DNA of 64,000 bases from Artemisia argyi (taxonomy: Eukaryota; Streptophyta; Magnoliopsida; Asterales; Asteraceae): NCBI GenBank assembly GCA_030686995.1, contig CM060709.1:305982857-306046856 (forward strand), in the 5' to 3' direction. The notes under the pieces are model-generated. The model ran no database searches, had not been told where the DNA came from, and was given only the letters and a program-made list of their open reading frames with translations. A program made the translations under genes and the position numbers. Below are positions 1 through 12,541 of the stretch, piece by piece (the first letter of the stretch is position 1; each line of letters opens with the position of its first letter).

Positions 1-540
1 AAAATGGGAAGAGTTATTATGAAACCACAAATTTCAGATGCACCTACAAAAGTAGATCTATCTCCCCTTAAATTTTTCCTCTTATTTGAAATGTGCAGCT
101 ATAAATATTTCTCATTCGTTCTCATTTTAGTTTTTCTTCTCACCGGATCTCTTCCATATGAATGATATGTGATCAACAAAAAGGTCGTTACTATTTATTT
201 ATTTTGTTATTATTATTTTTTTGTTACTCTAGACTAATATGAAAGTTCATTTTGAAATAAGCCTCCTGATTGATTAATAACTGTTAAAATTGAAATCAAT
301 TTTGGTCAGCATTCGTTCATATCAATTTTATATATATTGGTGTAATTTTTGGGTGAGCATGGTAAGGATTGGTGTAATTTTTGGGAAAACCAAACCAAAG
401 CCGAATTAAGTATTTACGAAAAGAGAAACCAAAACCTCATGGTTTTTTTATTTCGGTTCGGTTTTGCGACTTTTAAGATTCTTTTTTCAAATTTACTTTT
501 TATTATATATTTATAATAGATGATATACATTATCATAAGA
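1..540. other. Intergenic AT-rich sequence, possible hAT MITE end
   Basis: No gene is seen. Around 351-362 there is a GGGTGAGCATGG motif followed by AACCAAACC and CGGTTCGG runs. Around 2041-2180 there is similar sequence ending in CTCACCCCTA. Both look like ends of the 'TAGGGGTGAGCA' hAT-type MITE family, of which a clean copy lies at 45629-45921. I could not find a matching target duplication here, so this may be one large disrupted element or two fragments. Confidence 0.35.
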
Positions 541-1800
541 GTAAAGTCCAAAATACATCGATGTGGTTTGTTCCGTGTCTCGCTTTAAATTCTCGTGGTC
601 TTTTTTGGCACAAAACCATCCCTCCGTTAGTAAAATAAGTCAATGAGGACTAACGATGCAAATTATTCTCCGTTATCTCCTAACGCAAGCGAAAATATTT
701 GCATCGTTAGTCCTCCATTATCATCCACCATACATCTCCTAATTGATTTACGTTTTCGTTCGTTTTTATACGTTTTCGTCTGTATTTCTCACGTTTTATC
801 CGTTTTCGTCCGTTTTTTCACATTTTCATATGTTTTTATTAGTTTTTATCCGTTTTCGTCCGTTTTTAAAACTTTTTCGTTTGTTTTTCTCACGTTTTTA
901 CATGTTTTCGTCAGTTTTTTTTTCACGTTTTCGAACATTTTAATCTGTTTTCATATGTTTTTATTCATTTTTGCAAATAAGTCTGATGATTTACACAAGT
1001 TATAAAATTTATAAGAGTTTATAAGTTTATAAGTTATGAATTTGGTAAAAAAACCGCTTAAATTTTGGTAGTAAACAGCCCTTGTTTTGCATATTCAAAT
1101 ATCACGATTCCTGTTAAAAACATCATTCCGGACAACTTTCGTGCTTTACACTTTTGATGATTCGGACCAGAAAAGGGTCAAAATCGTGATTTAAAATCGA
1201 TACAGAAACATTTTTGTCAAATGTCAAGTTTTCTTTTAGTATACTTACCTAATCACAAAAAAATATATACGGGAATGAATACTAGAAGTGAATAGTAAAA
1301 ATACGATGATGAATAGTAACTTGAAAATATGAATTGTTACATTTTTCATACGTTTTATCTATTTTCATACATTTTTATCTGTTTTCATGCATATTATATG
1401 TATAAAAATAGATGAAAACGTATGAAAGCGTGAAAAATTGACGAAAACATGTAAAAACGTGAAAATAAACGGACGGAAACGTGCAAAAACGGATGAAAAC
1501 GTGTAAAAACGGACGAAAACGTATAAAAATTGACGAAAACGTAAAAAATGACGAAAAAGGATAAAACGTAAAAATAGTCAATGAGGACTAACGATGCAAA
1601 TATTTTAACTCTTGTTAGGAGATAACGAAAAATAATTTGTATTGTTAGTCCTCATTGACTGATATTTAATGGAGGGATGGTTTTGTGCCAAATTTACTAA
1701 CGGAGGGATGATTTTGTGCCCAAAAAAAAAAAAAAAAAAACATGAGGATGTAAAGTGAGACACGGGACAAATCACAGAGATGTATTTTGAACTTTACTTT
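541..1800. repeat. Fold-back element with CGTTTTCG arrays
   Basis: The two ends are inverted copies of each other. The left arm (about 541-720) reads through a 'caaaatacatc' stretch, a 'ccatccctccgttagt' stretch and a 'caatgaggactaacgatg' stretch. The right arm (about 1575-1800) carries the same three blocks in reverse complement. Inside the left arm, 745-965 is a degenerate array built on CGTTTTCGTCCGTTTT. Inside the right arm, about 1330-1575 is mostly the same array in reverse orientation. Between them (about 1080-1341) is a fragment that resembles the LTR end of the large gypsy-like family at 46.5-57.5 kb. Phe-rich reading frames here are translations of the array, not genes. Confidence 0.7.
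1080..1341. repeat. LTR fragment inside the fold-back element
   Basis: This stretch holds the box TTCCGGACAACTTTCGTG (about 1126) followed by a 'cggaccagaa' motif. It closes with repeated 'gaatagtaa' motifs and 'gaattgttaca'. The same order of landmarks ends both LTRs of the element at 46530-53099 and the solo LTR at 54137-57545, so it is a truncated member of that LTR superfamily. Confidence 0.55.
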
Positions 1801-2830
1801 TATCACAAGATTACATGTTGTCTTGAAAAATTGAGAATTTCAAAAAACTTCGATGACGAATTGAAAACAAAAAGATATTTGTGACATGACCCAAAAACTC
1901 GCACAATTATTTACCAATAATAGGTGTGTGAAGTGATTAACTGAAAAAGATAGAGAGAAAAAGCATTTTATCATACCAGTTACAAAATTTAATGGGTTTA
2001 TACATATGTAAAAAATATTATTTCTTGAATATGGCAGATCTGTTCAATGCGGTTATTCCGGTTTGGTTAAAGTCGGTTTTTAAATTTTCTAAACTCAACT
2101 GTCAGTTTTTGTTTTGGATCGTTTTTCTGTTCAGTTTCCTAGGTTATTTCGGTTTTCAGTTCCGTTTCTACTCACCCCTAATTATGTTCAATTGATTGTA
2201 TATCAATTATTGTTGGTAACCTGGAAGAACAATTTCTTTTGAATATAATGAAGCGATAAAGTGAAGTAAAAAAATAAAGAGAATTGTTTGTAGAAGCGAC
2301 TAACAAAATGACGAAAAAACTTTAATGTGAGACACACGTTAGAAGTTAACCGAGAAAATACTTACGTCTTTAATTCTCAGAAGTGAACTGTGTTTAATCT
2401 ATACGACTATATAATGCATTTGGGATTATTATATAATTAGAAAAACTTAAAACTCATACTTTTACTTGCTTATTATGGAAGGATTTCAAAATTAATTGGT
2501 TAGGAAACAGGTTGGTTATGAAGTTTGTTAGGAAGCAGGCTGGTTGTTTAAACTAAAATTATTTGGCTTAACCATCTTTACCATCTCTACTTATAAAGCA
2601 TAAAAACAACTAAATCTGTAACCGAATAACCGAATAACGAAAAATACAGTCACAAGTACCCACCGCCACATTGCGCGGGTACCGTTCTAGTTTTTACTAA
2701 CAGATAGATAACATTATGTTTAATGATTATGATGTGAATGGTAAAATGTGAAAATTTATGAAATCTATAACTCGAGGGATGTATTTTGCACATTTCTCTT
2801 TTTGTTTTTTCTTACTTATTTTTTCTCGTT
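1801..2830. other. Intergenic region with a Helitron-like 3' end
   Basis: No gene is seen. The sequence is AT-rich. At 2656-2690 a stem GTACCC...GGGTAC is followed after five bases by CTAG and then a T-run. This is the layout of a plant Helitron 3' terminus (GC-rich hairpin, CTRR, inserted before T). The matching 5' TC end was not located. Confidence 0.45.
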
Positions 2831-2837
2831 TATATAA
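2831..2837 (+). promoter_or_regulatory. Putative TATA box of RPT1
   Basis: TATATAA lies 98 bases before the RPT1 start codon, a plausible core promoter spacing that would give a 5' UTR of roughly 70 bases. A telo-box-like AAACCCTAA lies just inside the first intron (3031-3039). The assignment is by position only. Confidence 0.5.
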
Positions 2838-2934
2838 GAACCAAGAGTTTTCTTGAATAGAAAGTTAGCATCATATTTATCTTCTTATATCAAAACTTCC
2901 ACTGATTAAACCACAATTAAACAACAAATCAAAG

Positions 2935-5900
2935 ATGCCTACAGACATTGAAGACGAGATCAAGGACGAGAAGAACCCAAGACCCTTGGACGAAGATGAC
3001 ATCGCCCTTCTTAAAACCTATGTATGACACAAACCCTAATCTTGATTTTGATAAAGTTTTGTTCTTTGATTTAAAGATTTGATTTTTATGATGTGGGTTT
3101 GTTTTATTAGGTTCAAGATTTGGTTTTTATTGATTGTATGATGAAAAAGATTTGGTTTTTGGGGGTTTAGGTTGGAAAGATTTGTGGGTTTGTTAGGGTT
3201 TTGTGTTTTTTGTGAATTAGGGAGTGTTTGGGATTGAGATTTGGAAGTGGGTATATGGATTTTGAGGTTTTTTTTAAGGGGGTGTTTGGTTAAGCTTATT
3301 TGTGGGCTTATGGGTTTATTTGATTCCTGCTTGTATTTCATAAGCACGAACTTTCTGGCTTATATAAGCTTATTATGTCTCGAAATAAGCCGGAAAATTC
3401 GTGCTTCCGAAATATAAGCCGAAATCACATAAGCCCACAAATAAGCTTTCTTGTTTGCGTATAATGGAAGTAAATATGGTTAGCTAATTATTTAGGTTAT
3501 GTTAAAAGCTGTTTATCTACTTGTTTTGTTTACAAATTGAAGATAATCAGTTTTTAGTGTTTGGATGGGGAGCAAACTGCTTATTATCTGAGAGAGAATT
3601 AATGGAAGTTTGGGATTACTCGTTAAAACTGTGCATTTTTGTTGTGGTTTGCTATTACAGATAATTAGTTTTGAAGGTGTATGTATCCAAACTGCTTAGT
3701 TGGTTCTTAAAAATCAATTAGCTAGACCAAACACCCCAAAAGCTCACGATCTTTTATATCAAATCACAACAAGTATAATTGCAGTATAAAGAAGCAATTC
3801 TAGACGCCCCTTATTTCGCCCTCAAATAACATAATCATAAGCTGTTTGTTTCTATCTGTACACTCAAAATGTTATATTTTCTATTTAAAACAAAGCAAGC
3901 AAGTAGACAGATATATAAGCAATGAAGCTTCAAAGTTGCTTATATCATTATTTTACCTCTTTTGTTTCTAAATTAGCTGCAATTTTGTGAAACACTCAAG
4001 ATTGATGTCTTCTGTTACAGCAGAAGGAAATAAAGAACAGTATCTTTCACATTTGGATGGATGTTTGTTTTTTATCTGATAAGTTGGAGCTGTATTAGCA
4101 GGTTATAATTCATTAGGTGGATATAACGGTGTTTCATAGGGTTAAGATTTAATCTTTGTTGATTGTATGTTGAAAAGATTGTAGATTTGTTTTCTTATTG
4201 AGTTGATGTTAGTTTTGGTGTTCGGGAGTGAGATTTGAAAGTGGTTATCTAATTGTTGAAGGCTATTTAGTTGATTAGTAGTTGTGACAAATTTGATTCT
4301 GATTAGAGTTTATTTACATGTAATGACTTAGGGACTGTTAAAGACCGGGGATTAAAACTACTTGTAACATTTTCGGTTTTGATATAGAAGTTGATCAGTT
4401 ATGAGCATTTGGATAGAATCAATCTTATATGGATTATGTTGGTGTTTGGGAATTGCATATTAAAGCTGCTTATGTGTTTTCAAATAAAACAGCAAAGATG
4501 TTTATAGTGTTTTTGAGATTGTTATTCAAACTGCTGTTTGATTATCTCCGACTGCACGAGTGAAATAAACAGTTTGGAGTCGCTTTAGAAAAATAGCAAC
4601 AGTAAGCAATTCCCAACACCACTCAGTAGGGCTGATCACTTTCAAACTGCTTATATGGTTATATTCTGATTATCTTAACTTTTATATCTTTAAATAAGCA
4701 ATACTTATTCTAAACACTTAAGATGGACTTACGCGGTGCGGTACATAATTTTTGCAGGGATTGGGGCCTTATTCAACCAGCATCAAGAAAGCCGAAAAGG
4801 ATGTAAAAGACATGGCCAAAAGGATCAATGATCTATGCGGTATGTTCACTTATTCAAGACATCCTACCTATATGTCAGTATGAAGTGTTATGTTCCTAAC
4901 CATCGATTTCCTCTTAAACCATAATAGGTATCAAGGAATCAGACACTGGTTTAGCTGCACCTAGTCAGTGGGATCTTGTTTCCGATAAACAAATGATGCA
5001 AGAGGAGCAACCTCTTCAGGTTAATTATCTGTTGAACGTTGAAAAAACACTTCTTATCTTTTTATTCTTTCTCTTCCTGATCACGAATGTGGTCTCGTTC
5101 TTGCAAACAGGTGGCTAGATGCACGAAGATTATCAACCCAAACACGGAAGATGCAAAATATGTAATAAATGTCAAGCAAATTGCCAAGGTATACAATCGA
5201 AAAGGCTACTTATAGTTTTTTCCTACGACTAGATGAGGCTCGAATTCGTTTTTTTTTTCAAGGGCTGTTATGTTTATATTTGAAGCAGTTAATTTGACAC
5301 GCTGTTTCTGTAATTTTTCAGTTTGTTGTCGGGCTGGGTGACAAGGTTTCGCCTACTGATATTGAAGAAGGCATGCGTGTTGGGTAGGTTTTATCTTTCT
5401 AACTTATTTATGTGACCAGTATTGTTACTGCTTGTTGGATAGCTTATAATGTTTGTGGTCAATTGCAGTGTTGATCGCACTAAATATCAGATTCAAATCC
5501 CATTGCCTCCCAAGATTGATCCTAGTGTGACCATGATGACGGTGGAGGAGAAGCCTGACGTGACATATAATGATGTTGGTGGATGTAAGGAACAGATTGA
5601 GAAGATGAGAGAGGTGTGTAACAATTGCTACATTCGTATCACTATGTGCATCGTTTTTTGGTTACTTGCCTAATTTATCTTCTTTAATGTGACTGCAGGT
5701 TGTTGAGCTACCTATGCTCCACCCTGAGAAATTTGTTCAGCTTGGAATCGATCCACCCAAAGGTGTTCTCTGCTATGGCCCACCTGGAACCGGCAAAACA
5801 CTTCTAGCCAGAGCTGTTGCTAATAGGACCGATGCATGTTTTATTCGAGTAATTGGAAGTGAACTGGTTCAGAAGTATGTTGGTGAGGGAGCTCGTATGG

Positions 5901-7239
5901 TTCGTGAACTTTTCCAGGTTAGAAGCAAATTCCAAGTCATATATTATCATAAGGCATATTTTTTATGAAAAATACCGACATACTTCTGCATTTGTCCAGT
6001 TTTGGTGGTTGTACTATATTTTGTGCATCTGAGTTGTAAAATTTCCCTGTTTGTCATTTGTAGGAAAAAGATCTTGTAAAATTGGCTTATAAAAATGATG
6101 ACACTTGTATCAATATGTTTAATTTATGCATAAAATTTTAGATTAGGCATAGCAAGTTTATATGGAATTATTAGAAATACGAGTTACAAAATGATTCGAA
6201 CAGGACTAAGTTAATTCCTACAGTGATAATTGATTATTTCTAGTTTTCTACTGTTATCATTGAAAGAGTGTCCAAGTGACAATAAAAAACTAACACTTGA
6301 CTTCACTTCACAGATGGCACGGTCAAAGAAGGCTTGCATTGTTTTCTTTGATGAAGTTGATGCAATTGGTGGTGCCCGTTTTGATGACGGTGCTGGTGGA
6401 GATAATGAGGTCCAACGTACTATGCTTGAAATTGTCAATCAACTTGATGGTTTTGATGCTCGTGGTAATATCAAAGTTCTTATGGCCACAAATAGGTATA
6501 TTTTTACTTGTAATTACCACTTTTGATTGACACTATTCTTAGAATCTTGCAAATACTAATTTGGGTACTTGCAGGCCCGACACACTCGACCCAGCCCTGT
6601 TACGACCCGGAAGATTGGACCGAAAGGTTGAGTTCGGATTACCAGATATGGAGAGCAGGACACAAATTTTTAAGATTCATACCCGAACAATGAACTGTGA
6701 AAGGGATGTTCGGTTTGAGCTTTTGGCTCGCCTTTGCCCTAATTCTACTGGTATATTGCTTATTTCTTAGATCTCATTTTTAAATATTGGGTTAATACCC
6801 TTAAGTTTTGGCGGTTTAACCCCTGAACCTTTTTTCACTGTGTTCGCTCCCTCAACTCTTTCTTATGTTGGATTCAAATAACCAACTTTCATTCTTTCAT
6901 CTGTGAAGTCCCTTGACTCTTTTTTTAGTAGTGTGATCCATATACTTATTTTTCTGTTCTCAGACAAATTGCAAAAAAATGTGATCCAAATATAAATTGG
7001 AAGTTATGGTGGTTTTACGATTATCTACATCAACTGATTTTAAAGCTTAATAAGGACATGAATCTGAATTTAAATGTGTAGGTGCCGACATCAGGAGTGT
7101 GTGCACAGAAGCGGGAATGTACGCAATCAGAGCACGAAGGAAGACAGTGACAGAAAAAGACTTCCTTGATGCAGTGAACAAGGTTATCAAGGGGTACCAG
7201 AAGTTCAGTGCTACTCCTAAATACATGGTTTACAATTGA
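2935..7239 (+). CDS. RPT1: 26S proteasome regulatory ATPase subunit 7 (RPT1)
   Basis: One of six AAA+ ATPases in the base ring of the 19S regulatory particle. It unfolds ubiquitinated proteins and feeds them into the 20S core, in cytosol and nucleus. Ten exons join in frame: 2935-3021, 4758-4839, 4928-5019, 5111-5188, 5322-5383, 5469-5613, 5699-5917, 6314-6495, 6575-6750, 7082-7239. All introns are GT-AG and the total of 1281 nt gives 426 aa, the length expected for plant RPT1. The protein begins [13 protein letters not shown]. Walker A GPPGTGKT is at about residues 209-216 and Walker B DEVD at about 268-271. The sensor motif ATNRP, the [12 protein letters not shown] segment and the terminal MVYN are all present. 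Intron 1 (1736 bases) is large and filled with MITE-like repeats. The gene looks intact and functional. The start is the only ATG in the frame of exon 1 that gives the family N-terminus. Confidence 0.97.
3278..3738. mobile_element. MITE in RPT1 intron 1 (GTGTTTGG family)
   Basis: The left end GGGGGTGTTTGGTT (from about 3279) is mirrored by GACCAAACACCCC near 3723-3735. Inside it is a strong fold-back: AAGCTTATTTGTGGGCTTAT at 3292-3311 has its exact reverse complement at 3429-3448. The loop side carries a second inverted pair around AAGCACGAA and TTCGTGCTT. The target duplication is not clear, so the superfamily is left open. Confidence 0.6.
4441..4620. mobile_element. Second MITE in RPT1 intron 1
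   Basis: The left end GGTGTTTGGGAATTGC (4441-4456) is matched by GCAATTCCCAACACC (4606-4620) in reverse complement, with one base missing. The internal sequence is rich in 'aagctgctta'-like words shared with the other copies in this window (3278, 21594, 25812). Length is about 180 bases. Confidence 0.6.
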
Positions 7240-8852
7240 TCTTGGCCTTGATGTTTGATCTTTTTGGAACCTCGTGCGCGTCAGTGTTATTTTTTCCAAG
7301 GTCGAGATCACAGACACCATTGTGATTTGGAGTTGGAATCTATTATAGGGTTCCTAAAGTTTCGTCAAGCTTATTTCAGAATTGTCGTGTTAGAGCCTGA
7401 ACCTTTGATACCAGTGTTCCTACGATTGGACCTTGTTATAGTAACTTACATTCTGCTTGAACCGAGAACATGTATTTCATGGGTTTGGTCGTAAAATAAC
7501 AATGTACTCTCTCTAGTGTTTCATTTAAGCTTTTGTATGAATATTCTTTTTTAATTTGGCCATTCAAGATTATAAAGCCTGTGTCATGCTAGTCACCTGG
7601 TCATCCCTAATAACCGATTCAACAAGTTTAACTTGCTAACAGGACATCTACATGGCATTTATTTTTAATTATTTTGAAACCAATGTCATAAATTATGTAA
7701 CTTTGGTAAATGTTGATAGTTCTGTTCATTCATATCTAGGATTTCAGCTGTATAAGATTAGAATGTCGAATATTTTGGGGTTAGCTTTGCAATAAGTTAT
7801 TAGGCTGAGAGCTGAGAAGCAAATATTGAATTACAGTGTCGACGGCTGGATGAATGATGCATTAGTAAATGTATGAATAGTGTAAATGAAAGGGTGTCTC
7901 TTGCTCTCCCACGTGTTATTCACAAGGGTTCCGTGAGTGTTTTCCATCGCCACCATCACCATTCTACCCTATCACCACCACCGCCACCCTCAACCATGAT
8001 GGTGGTGGGTGAGCATGGTGGCAATGGCGGTGGACATGAAATGGTAAATTTAACGGAAAATCGTTAGATATTTAACGAAAAGTCCCCAAAAAAAAGTTTG
8101 GCACTTTGATTGGAAATTACCTCTAAGTTGGGTAAATTTTTTTGTGCCATTTGCCTTAAAGATAGGACAGTGAGACAATTCCATGATGATGATGATCTTG
8201 TTAGGTTAGTCCCGAGTTTATAAACACCTATGCAATGCTGGTGGTCAACTGATGATCCTAGACATACTTTGGACATACTTCGGGCATAAGACCATAATTA
8301 GTATTCGTACACCACCAAAATTATGTCTAAATAATAGTAGTAGTTTACTCATCAACGCTAAGACCATGGGATCAGTAGCATTTTTGCACCGGGTGACTAG
8401 TACACCACCAAATCACTTTGCACGCAACAACTTGTGGTGTGTGAAGTATCTCGATGGTGCACAAATCACCTCTTCTTTTCTTTATTTTTCAAAATCACCT
8501 TGAATCAAAACTAGACTCTAGTTAAGCATCTTTCACTAGGCACATGCCACATTCAAAGCTCAAATATCCATACAGATCTTGTCAAAAGTAAAGAATAGTA
8601 TACCATATCATACAGCTTAAATGGAATCAAATCTTGTTATCTTTACCATTAAAATTATCTTGCAAATATAAGATATCCCAACTGTTTCTTATCAAATATA
8701 GAGTTGCCTAACTGAATAGGAACACATGATCAAATTCAGATATGTTTAAAAGATTGACTCCCAAATTTAGAGTGGTTGACTAGATGATTAGATTCCAATT
8801 CTCATTAATCTATGGATTATGTTGCAATGACACATATTCCAAACCTTGATAC
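7240..8852. other. RPT1 3' region and intergenic DNA
   Basis: The first few hundred bases are probably the RPT1 3' UTR. After that I see no gene. A partly self-complementary GGTGG/CCACC-rich stretch lies near 7940-8035 and gives a short His/Pro-rich reading frame that is not supported as a gene. Confidence 0.5.
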
Positions 8853-9555
8853 CAGTGGCGGAGCCAGGAAATTAGCATATAGGGGGCAAAAATATATTAC
8901 TCTCATAGAAGTCGTTAAAAAAAATTTTTTTTTTTGAGCGACTTAATATTGCATAAGAAAGCTCCTTACATTGTGCTAAAACAACTAAACGAAGCTTAAT
9001 GTGCGCAAAAACAACACGAAAAGTATATTGCCGAGAAAAACAACTTTTACTAATGGCAAAACAACAGCCAAACATCAGCCTCGAATAACATCCAAACATC
9101 ACAAAAAATAGCCCAAAGCAACACCAAAAACAACAACAAAATTAAGTTTTTAGCGTGCAAAAAAAAAAAAAAAAAAAAAAATGCTTATACATGGCAAAAA
9201 AAACATTTTATATTTATCAAAATGTATAAGGTCTATTTGCTTGCGTACACACACTTGTCGGAGGTATTTCTAAAAGTAATCTCTTTACTCTCGGGTAATG
9301 GTGTGACGGTGTATATCTCTTCTCCCATAATTTGTTTCAATGAAATTGAGTGTTGTTGTCTTTAAAAATCTTGTTTGAGCATAAATATAACAACAATAAA
9401 AGCTAGCTTACCTTTGAGCAAACTACAACAAGTAAAGAAACAAAACCAAATTAACTTAAAAATAATAAATTGTAACAATACGGAATATACAAACTAATTG
9501 CGAAGGCCAGTGACTCTTTCTAACCCAATTAATTACATTGGAAAAACAAATAGAG

Positions 9556-9600
<45 letters not shown>

Positions 9601-9946
9601 TTAAATATATAAATATATTATGTCACTATGTCATCTATTCAACAAACACTACCACGTGACTAACTACCATTTCACCGCCATTTGCTTTCTCACTTCCCAA
9701 CCCACTTACCCTTTTACAGTTTACTCCATTTTTTCCGGTGAACCAAAGACAGAAACATAGTTTCGACATTAAAGTACACTTGGATGTTAAATAGCTTGAA
9801 AATGTCGAGGGCACTCGGATGATTTGCCTGAGGGCACTGGTCATATTTATTGCCAATTAAAACAAAATTCTTATGTATTTTGGGTATCCGCAAGAGGTTC
9901 GTCGGGGGCAACGCCCCCCAGTCTTGAACAAGTGGCTCCGCCCCTG
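8853..9946. mobile_element. Non-autonomous hAT-type DNA transposon
   Basis: The ends are inverted: CAGTGGCGGAGCC at 8853-8865 and GGCTCCGCCCCTG at 9934-9946. They are flanked by an exact 8-bp duplication, CTTGATAC, at 8845-8852 and 9947-9954. An 8-bp target duplication with CAG-starting inverted ends is the hAT signature. The interior (about 1.1 kb) has no transposase frame and contains two long poly-A tracts (about 9160-9180 and 9557-9597), so it would depend on a transposase from elsewhere. Confidence 0.8.
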
Positions 9947-9955
9947 CTTGATACC

Positions 9956-10977
9956 AATTAAATTAACCAAACTGCCTGCTAGTCAAAGCAAATAAGGGGA
10001 CATCAGCACATTGTGTTTCCTAATTGGTTTTGTCCCTTTAGCAGCATCCCAATATTTTACTTCATCTACTACACGCATCTCGACCACCCTGTGATGTTAC
10101 AACAACTTGCACAGTACAAACAAGTCCAGCTGACCTCTATTCGGTTTCCATATAAATACAGCTTCTGTGAAGCTTCTTTCACATATCTCATAAACTTATA
10201 AATATAAGCTTATAAAGATAAACTTTTGATCATGGCTTACTCAAAGAGAAATAGTAATGGTCTAACAAGAAAGTGTGCTTCTTTGGTCAAAAAACAACGT
10301 GCCCGTCTTTATATTGCTCGTCGGTGTGTCACTATGCTTCTTTGCTGGTACATCCAAGGAGACGATTAGCACTCGTTCTCCCCCTTTTTGAGACATGCAT
10401 ATATACTTACTCCCCTTTTTTGCCTTGTTCTACCTTCATACCTGAAGCTGACCTCATCATACTAGTACCAACAATTATACACAACTTTTTTTGCGAAAGC
10501 AAAGTTTTTTAATCACTCGTTACATCCAATTTACTCCGGTCTGGTTTGGGCTATCTCTCTAAACATTTGCCTTTTTTTCTCTTCGTTCCTGTACGGGTTT
10601 TTGGGCATATGTATCAGAAAGAACTTGCAAATTTTAACACAGACTGGAATTTTGGACATGCCAGAATGAGAGATACTGACATGACATCAAGATGGATGGG
10701 TTGATGGGAGGTTATACATAGCATTAATTCTTTTAAGATTTAAAGATCTTACTATTCTCTCAATTGTATGAAAAAATTTCTATGGAATATTAATTGTAGA
10801 AAACAACTTCTTATTCCCTGTTGTGTACTACACTGTTTCTTGGTACGACAAAGTTGTGAATAACAAAATTTACAAGTGCTTTATGAATGAATGTGATCCT
10901 GAGATGAATAACAACTACTTGCTTATTTGTTACTCCGTATTTGTTATTTGCTGTTTCTACTTATATTGCTACTATGT
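9956..10977. other. Intergenic region, nothing recognised
   Basis: AT-rich sequence with only short open frames that match no family I recognise. No repeats with clear ends were seen. Confidence 0.4.
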
Positions 10978-11243
10978 GAGTTCATTTCCTATTAGTCGAT
11001 AACTGCTACTTGATTATATATTCTGGTGTTGTGATCTTGTTGCACAAGTTGGTGCAACAATATGATATGAATATATTCAACAGTAACATTTTAAGTGCAG
11101 GAAGATACACTTCCTGTAAAATATTATACCAAGTAAATATCACATAGACCAACAAACAAAAGCGACAAGTGTGTGCGAGTACTTTCCTTCAAATTACAAA
11201 GTAAATATCACATAGATGCAGAAGTAAAATTAATAAGAATGCA
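10978..11243. repeat. Direct repeat copy A flanking the NLR gene
   Basis: About 265 bases starting at 'gagttcatttcc' are nearly the same, in the same orientation, as 18832-19096. The shared tract includes 'gtgttgtgatcttgttgcac', 'aggaagatacacttcctgta' and 'aagcgacaagtgtgtgc'. Copy B lies just beyond the 3' end of the phosphoesterase gene, so copy A may be a duplicated piece of that gene's downstream region. Confidence 0.85.
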
Positions 11244-12541
11244 ACTGTCTTTAAAACAGTCAATCGAGGCATCAGTTGCCCTTTTTTAGACGCTAATAGT
11301 AGTTGCTACAGAAAGCATACGAGGAAAAGCAGAGAGGATAGAAGAATGTTTATAGTATAGTGCATAATTCTAAGTTATGTGGTCGAAAATACTAATATTT
11401 CATTGGCATGTGACATTAACCATGGGTTATAACTTAAGTGTATATCCTTCGATCACCTGCAGGTTAAACTTGATACCTTTGCTACTGTTTTTGGTTTGCT
11501 ATTAATCATGAAATGAAGTACTAAAATACTTTACCATAGATTGATGTTCAAGACAAATATCTGTTAGTTTGACTTTTCTGGTCAAGATTAATATATCTAT
11601 TAGATTCACAATTGATAGCAAGATTGTTGTACATGTAATGAAACTCTTAATTTGAATTTGAACAATTACAAATTTGACATGATCTGCAATCACCTCCAGC
11701 TTGCACCAGACACCTGACCCGAAAAAAAAAAAAAAAAAAAAAAAAAAAAGATTGAATACTTTTGTTCTTCATTGCAAAAGTAACATCAGCACAACCAGAA
11801 TCCATAACAAGAACAACTGGTGTACCATCCTGCATCAGTTGAATAAGTCGTCAACAGATATAAACACAGCAATAGATAACCACAATCTTCATATTCATAT
11901 AAAAACACGGTATTAGGAACTCGGGTTACAAGATTATAGAATTAAGTTGGTCTCATCTTTAACATACATTTTCATTGGCTGTAAACATTAGGATTTCAAT
12001 GTTGATATCCAGGCCATTCAGCAAAACATGATTAAAGCCAGTCATGCAGATTTTAAGGAACAAAGAAATCATAGAATCAGCATTAACATATATTATTTTG
12101 TCAAGTCTAACTTATTAACAAATAACCTAAGACTAACATTATCCATGAACTTCTTGCAAACAAGACGAAAATTATTGCAATTTTCATTAGACAAATGAGC
12201 AATATAATTCAAACTGCATATGCAATCGCTAGACCAACTTATCTGCTCAACGCTCTTGGATGTCAGTTGATCTTACAAAATATCTTCTTGATTTATACTA
12301 CTTGATATTTTTAGTATAGTAATTGATTTTGAAATGGAAAATTTAATAATATCTTATGAAATCCAGAATATGAATAAAAGTAAAACGGATTAAGAGAATA
12401 TCAAGAAAGTACCTTCAAGAAAAGTGGATTGTGTATTGGCTGTATTGGCTCCTTTGGGCCTTTAGCGCTTCCCAAAATCAACACTGGAGCACGGTACAAG
12501 AGACTCCAGCTGTGTGTGCTTGCTTCATTTATGTCCGTATA
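11244..12541. other. Intergenic, NLR 3' side, with an exon-like fragment
   Basis: The one notable item is at 11750-11829 on the minus strand. A splice-acceptor-like 'ctgatgcag' is followed by an open frame reading DGTPVVLVMDSGCADVTF and a little more, which is then broken by a poly-T run (plus-strand poly-A 11723-11749). I do not recognise the protein. It may be a relic exon interrupted by an oligo(dA)-tailed insertion. The rest shows no gene. Confidence 0.35.

Noticed and set aside
643..1005. Phe-rich open frames of 66-120 residues (also 59226-59916 and 60166-60554)
   Set aside because: They are translations of the CGTTTTCG repeat arrays. Overlapping frames give similar strings and no start, splice or domain evidence exists.
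345..2180. A single 1.8-kb hAT element covering the fold-back repeat
   Set aside because: The ends look right (GGGTGAGCA, TGCTCACC-like), but no 8-bp target duplication was found, so I did not call it as one element.
3036..3347. Minus-strand frame of 103 residues in RPT1 intron 1
   Set aside because: Low-complexity translation of a T-rich intron. No homology is recognised and it overlaps a MITE end.
7030..7320. Minus-strand frame opposite the last RPT1 exon
   Set aside because: Shadow of a conserved coding exon on the other strand.
7873..8067. His/Pro-rich 64-residue frame
   Set aside because: Derives from a partly palindromic CCACC/GGTGG stretch. No start context or homology.
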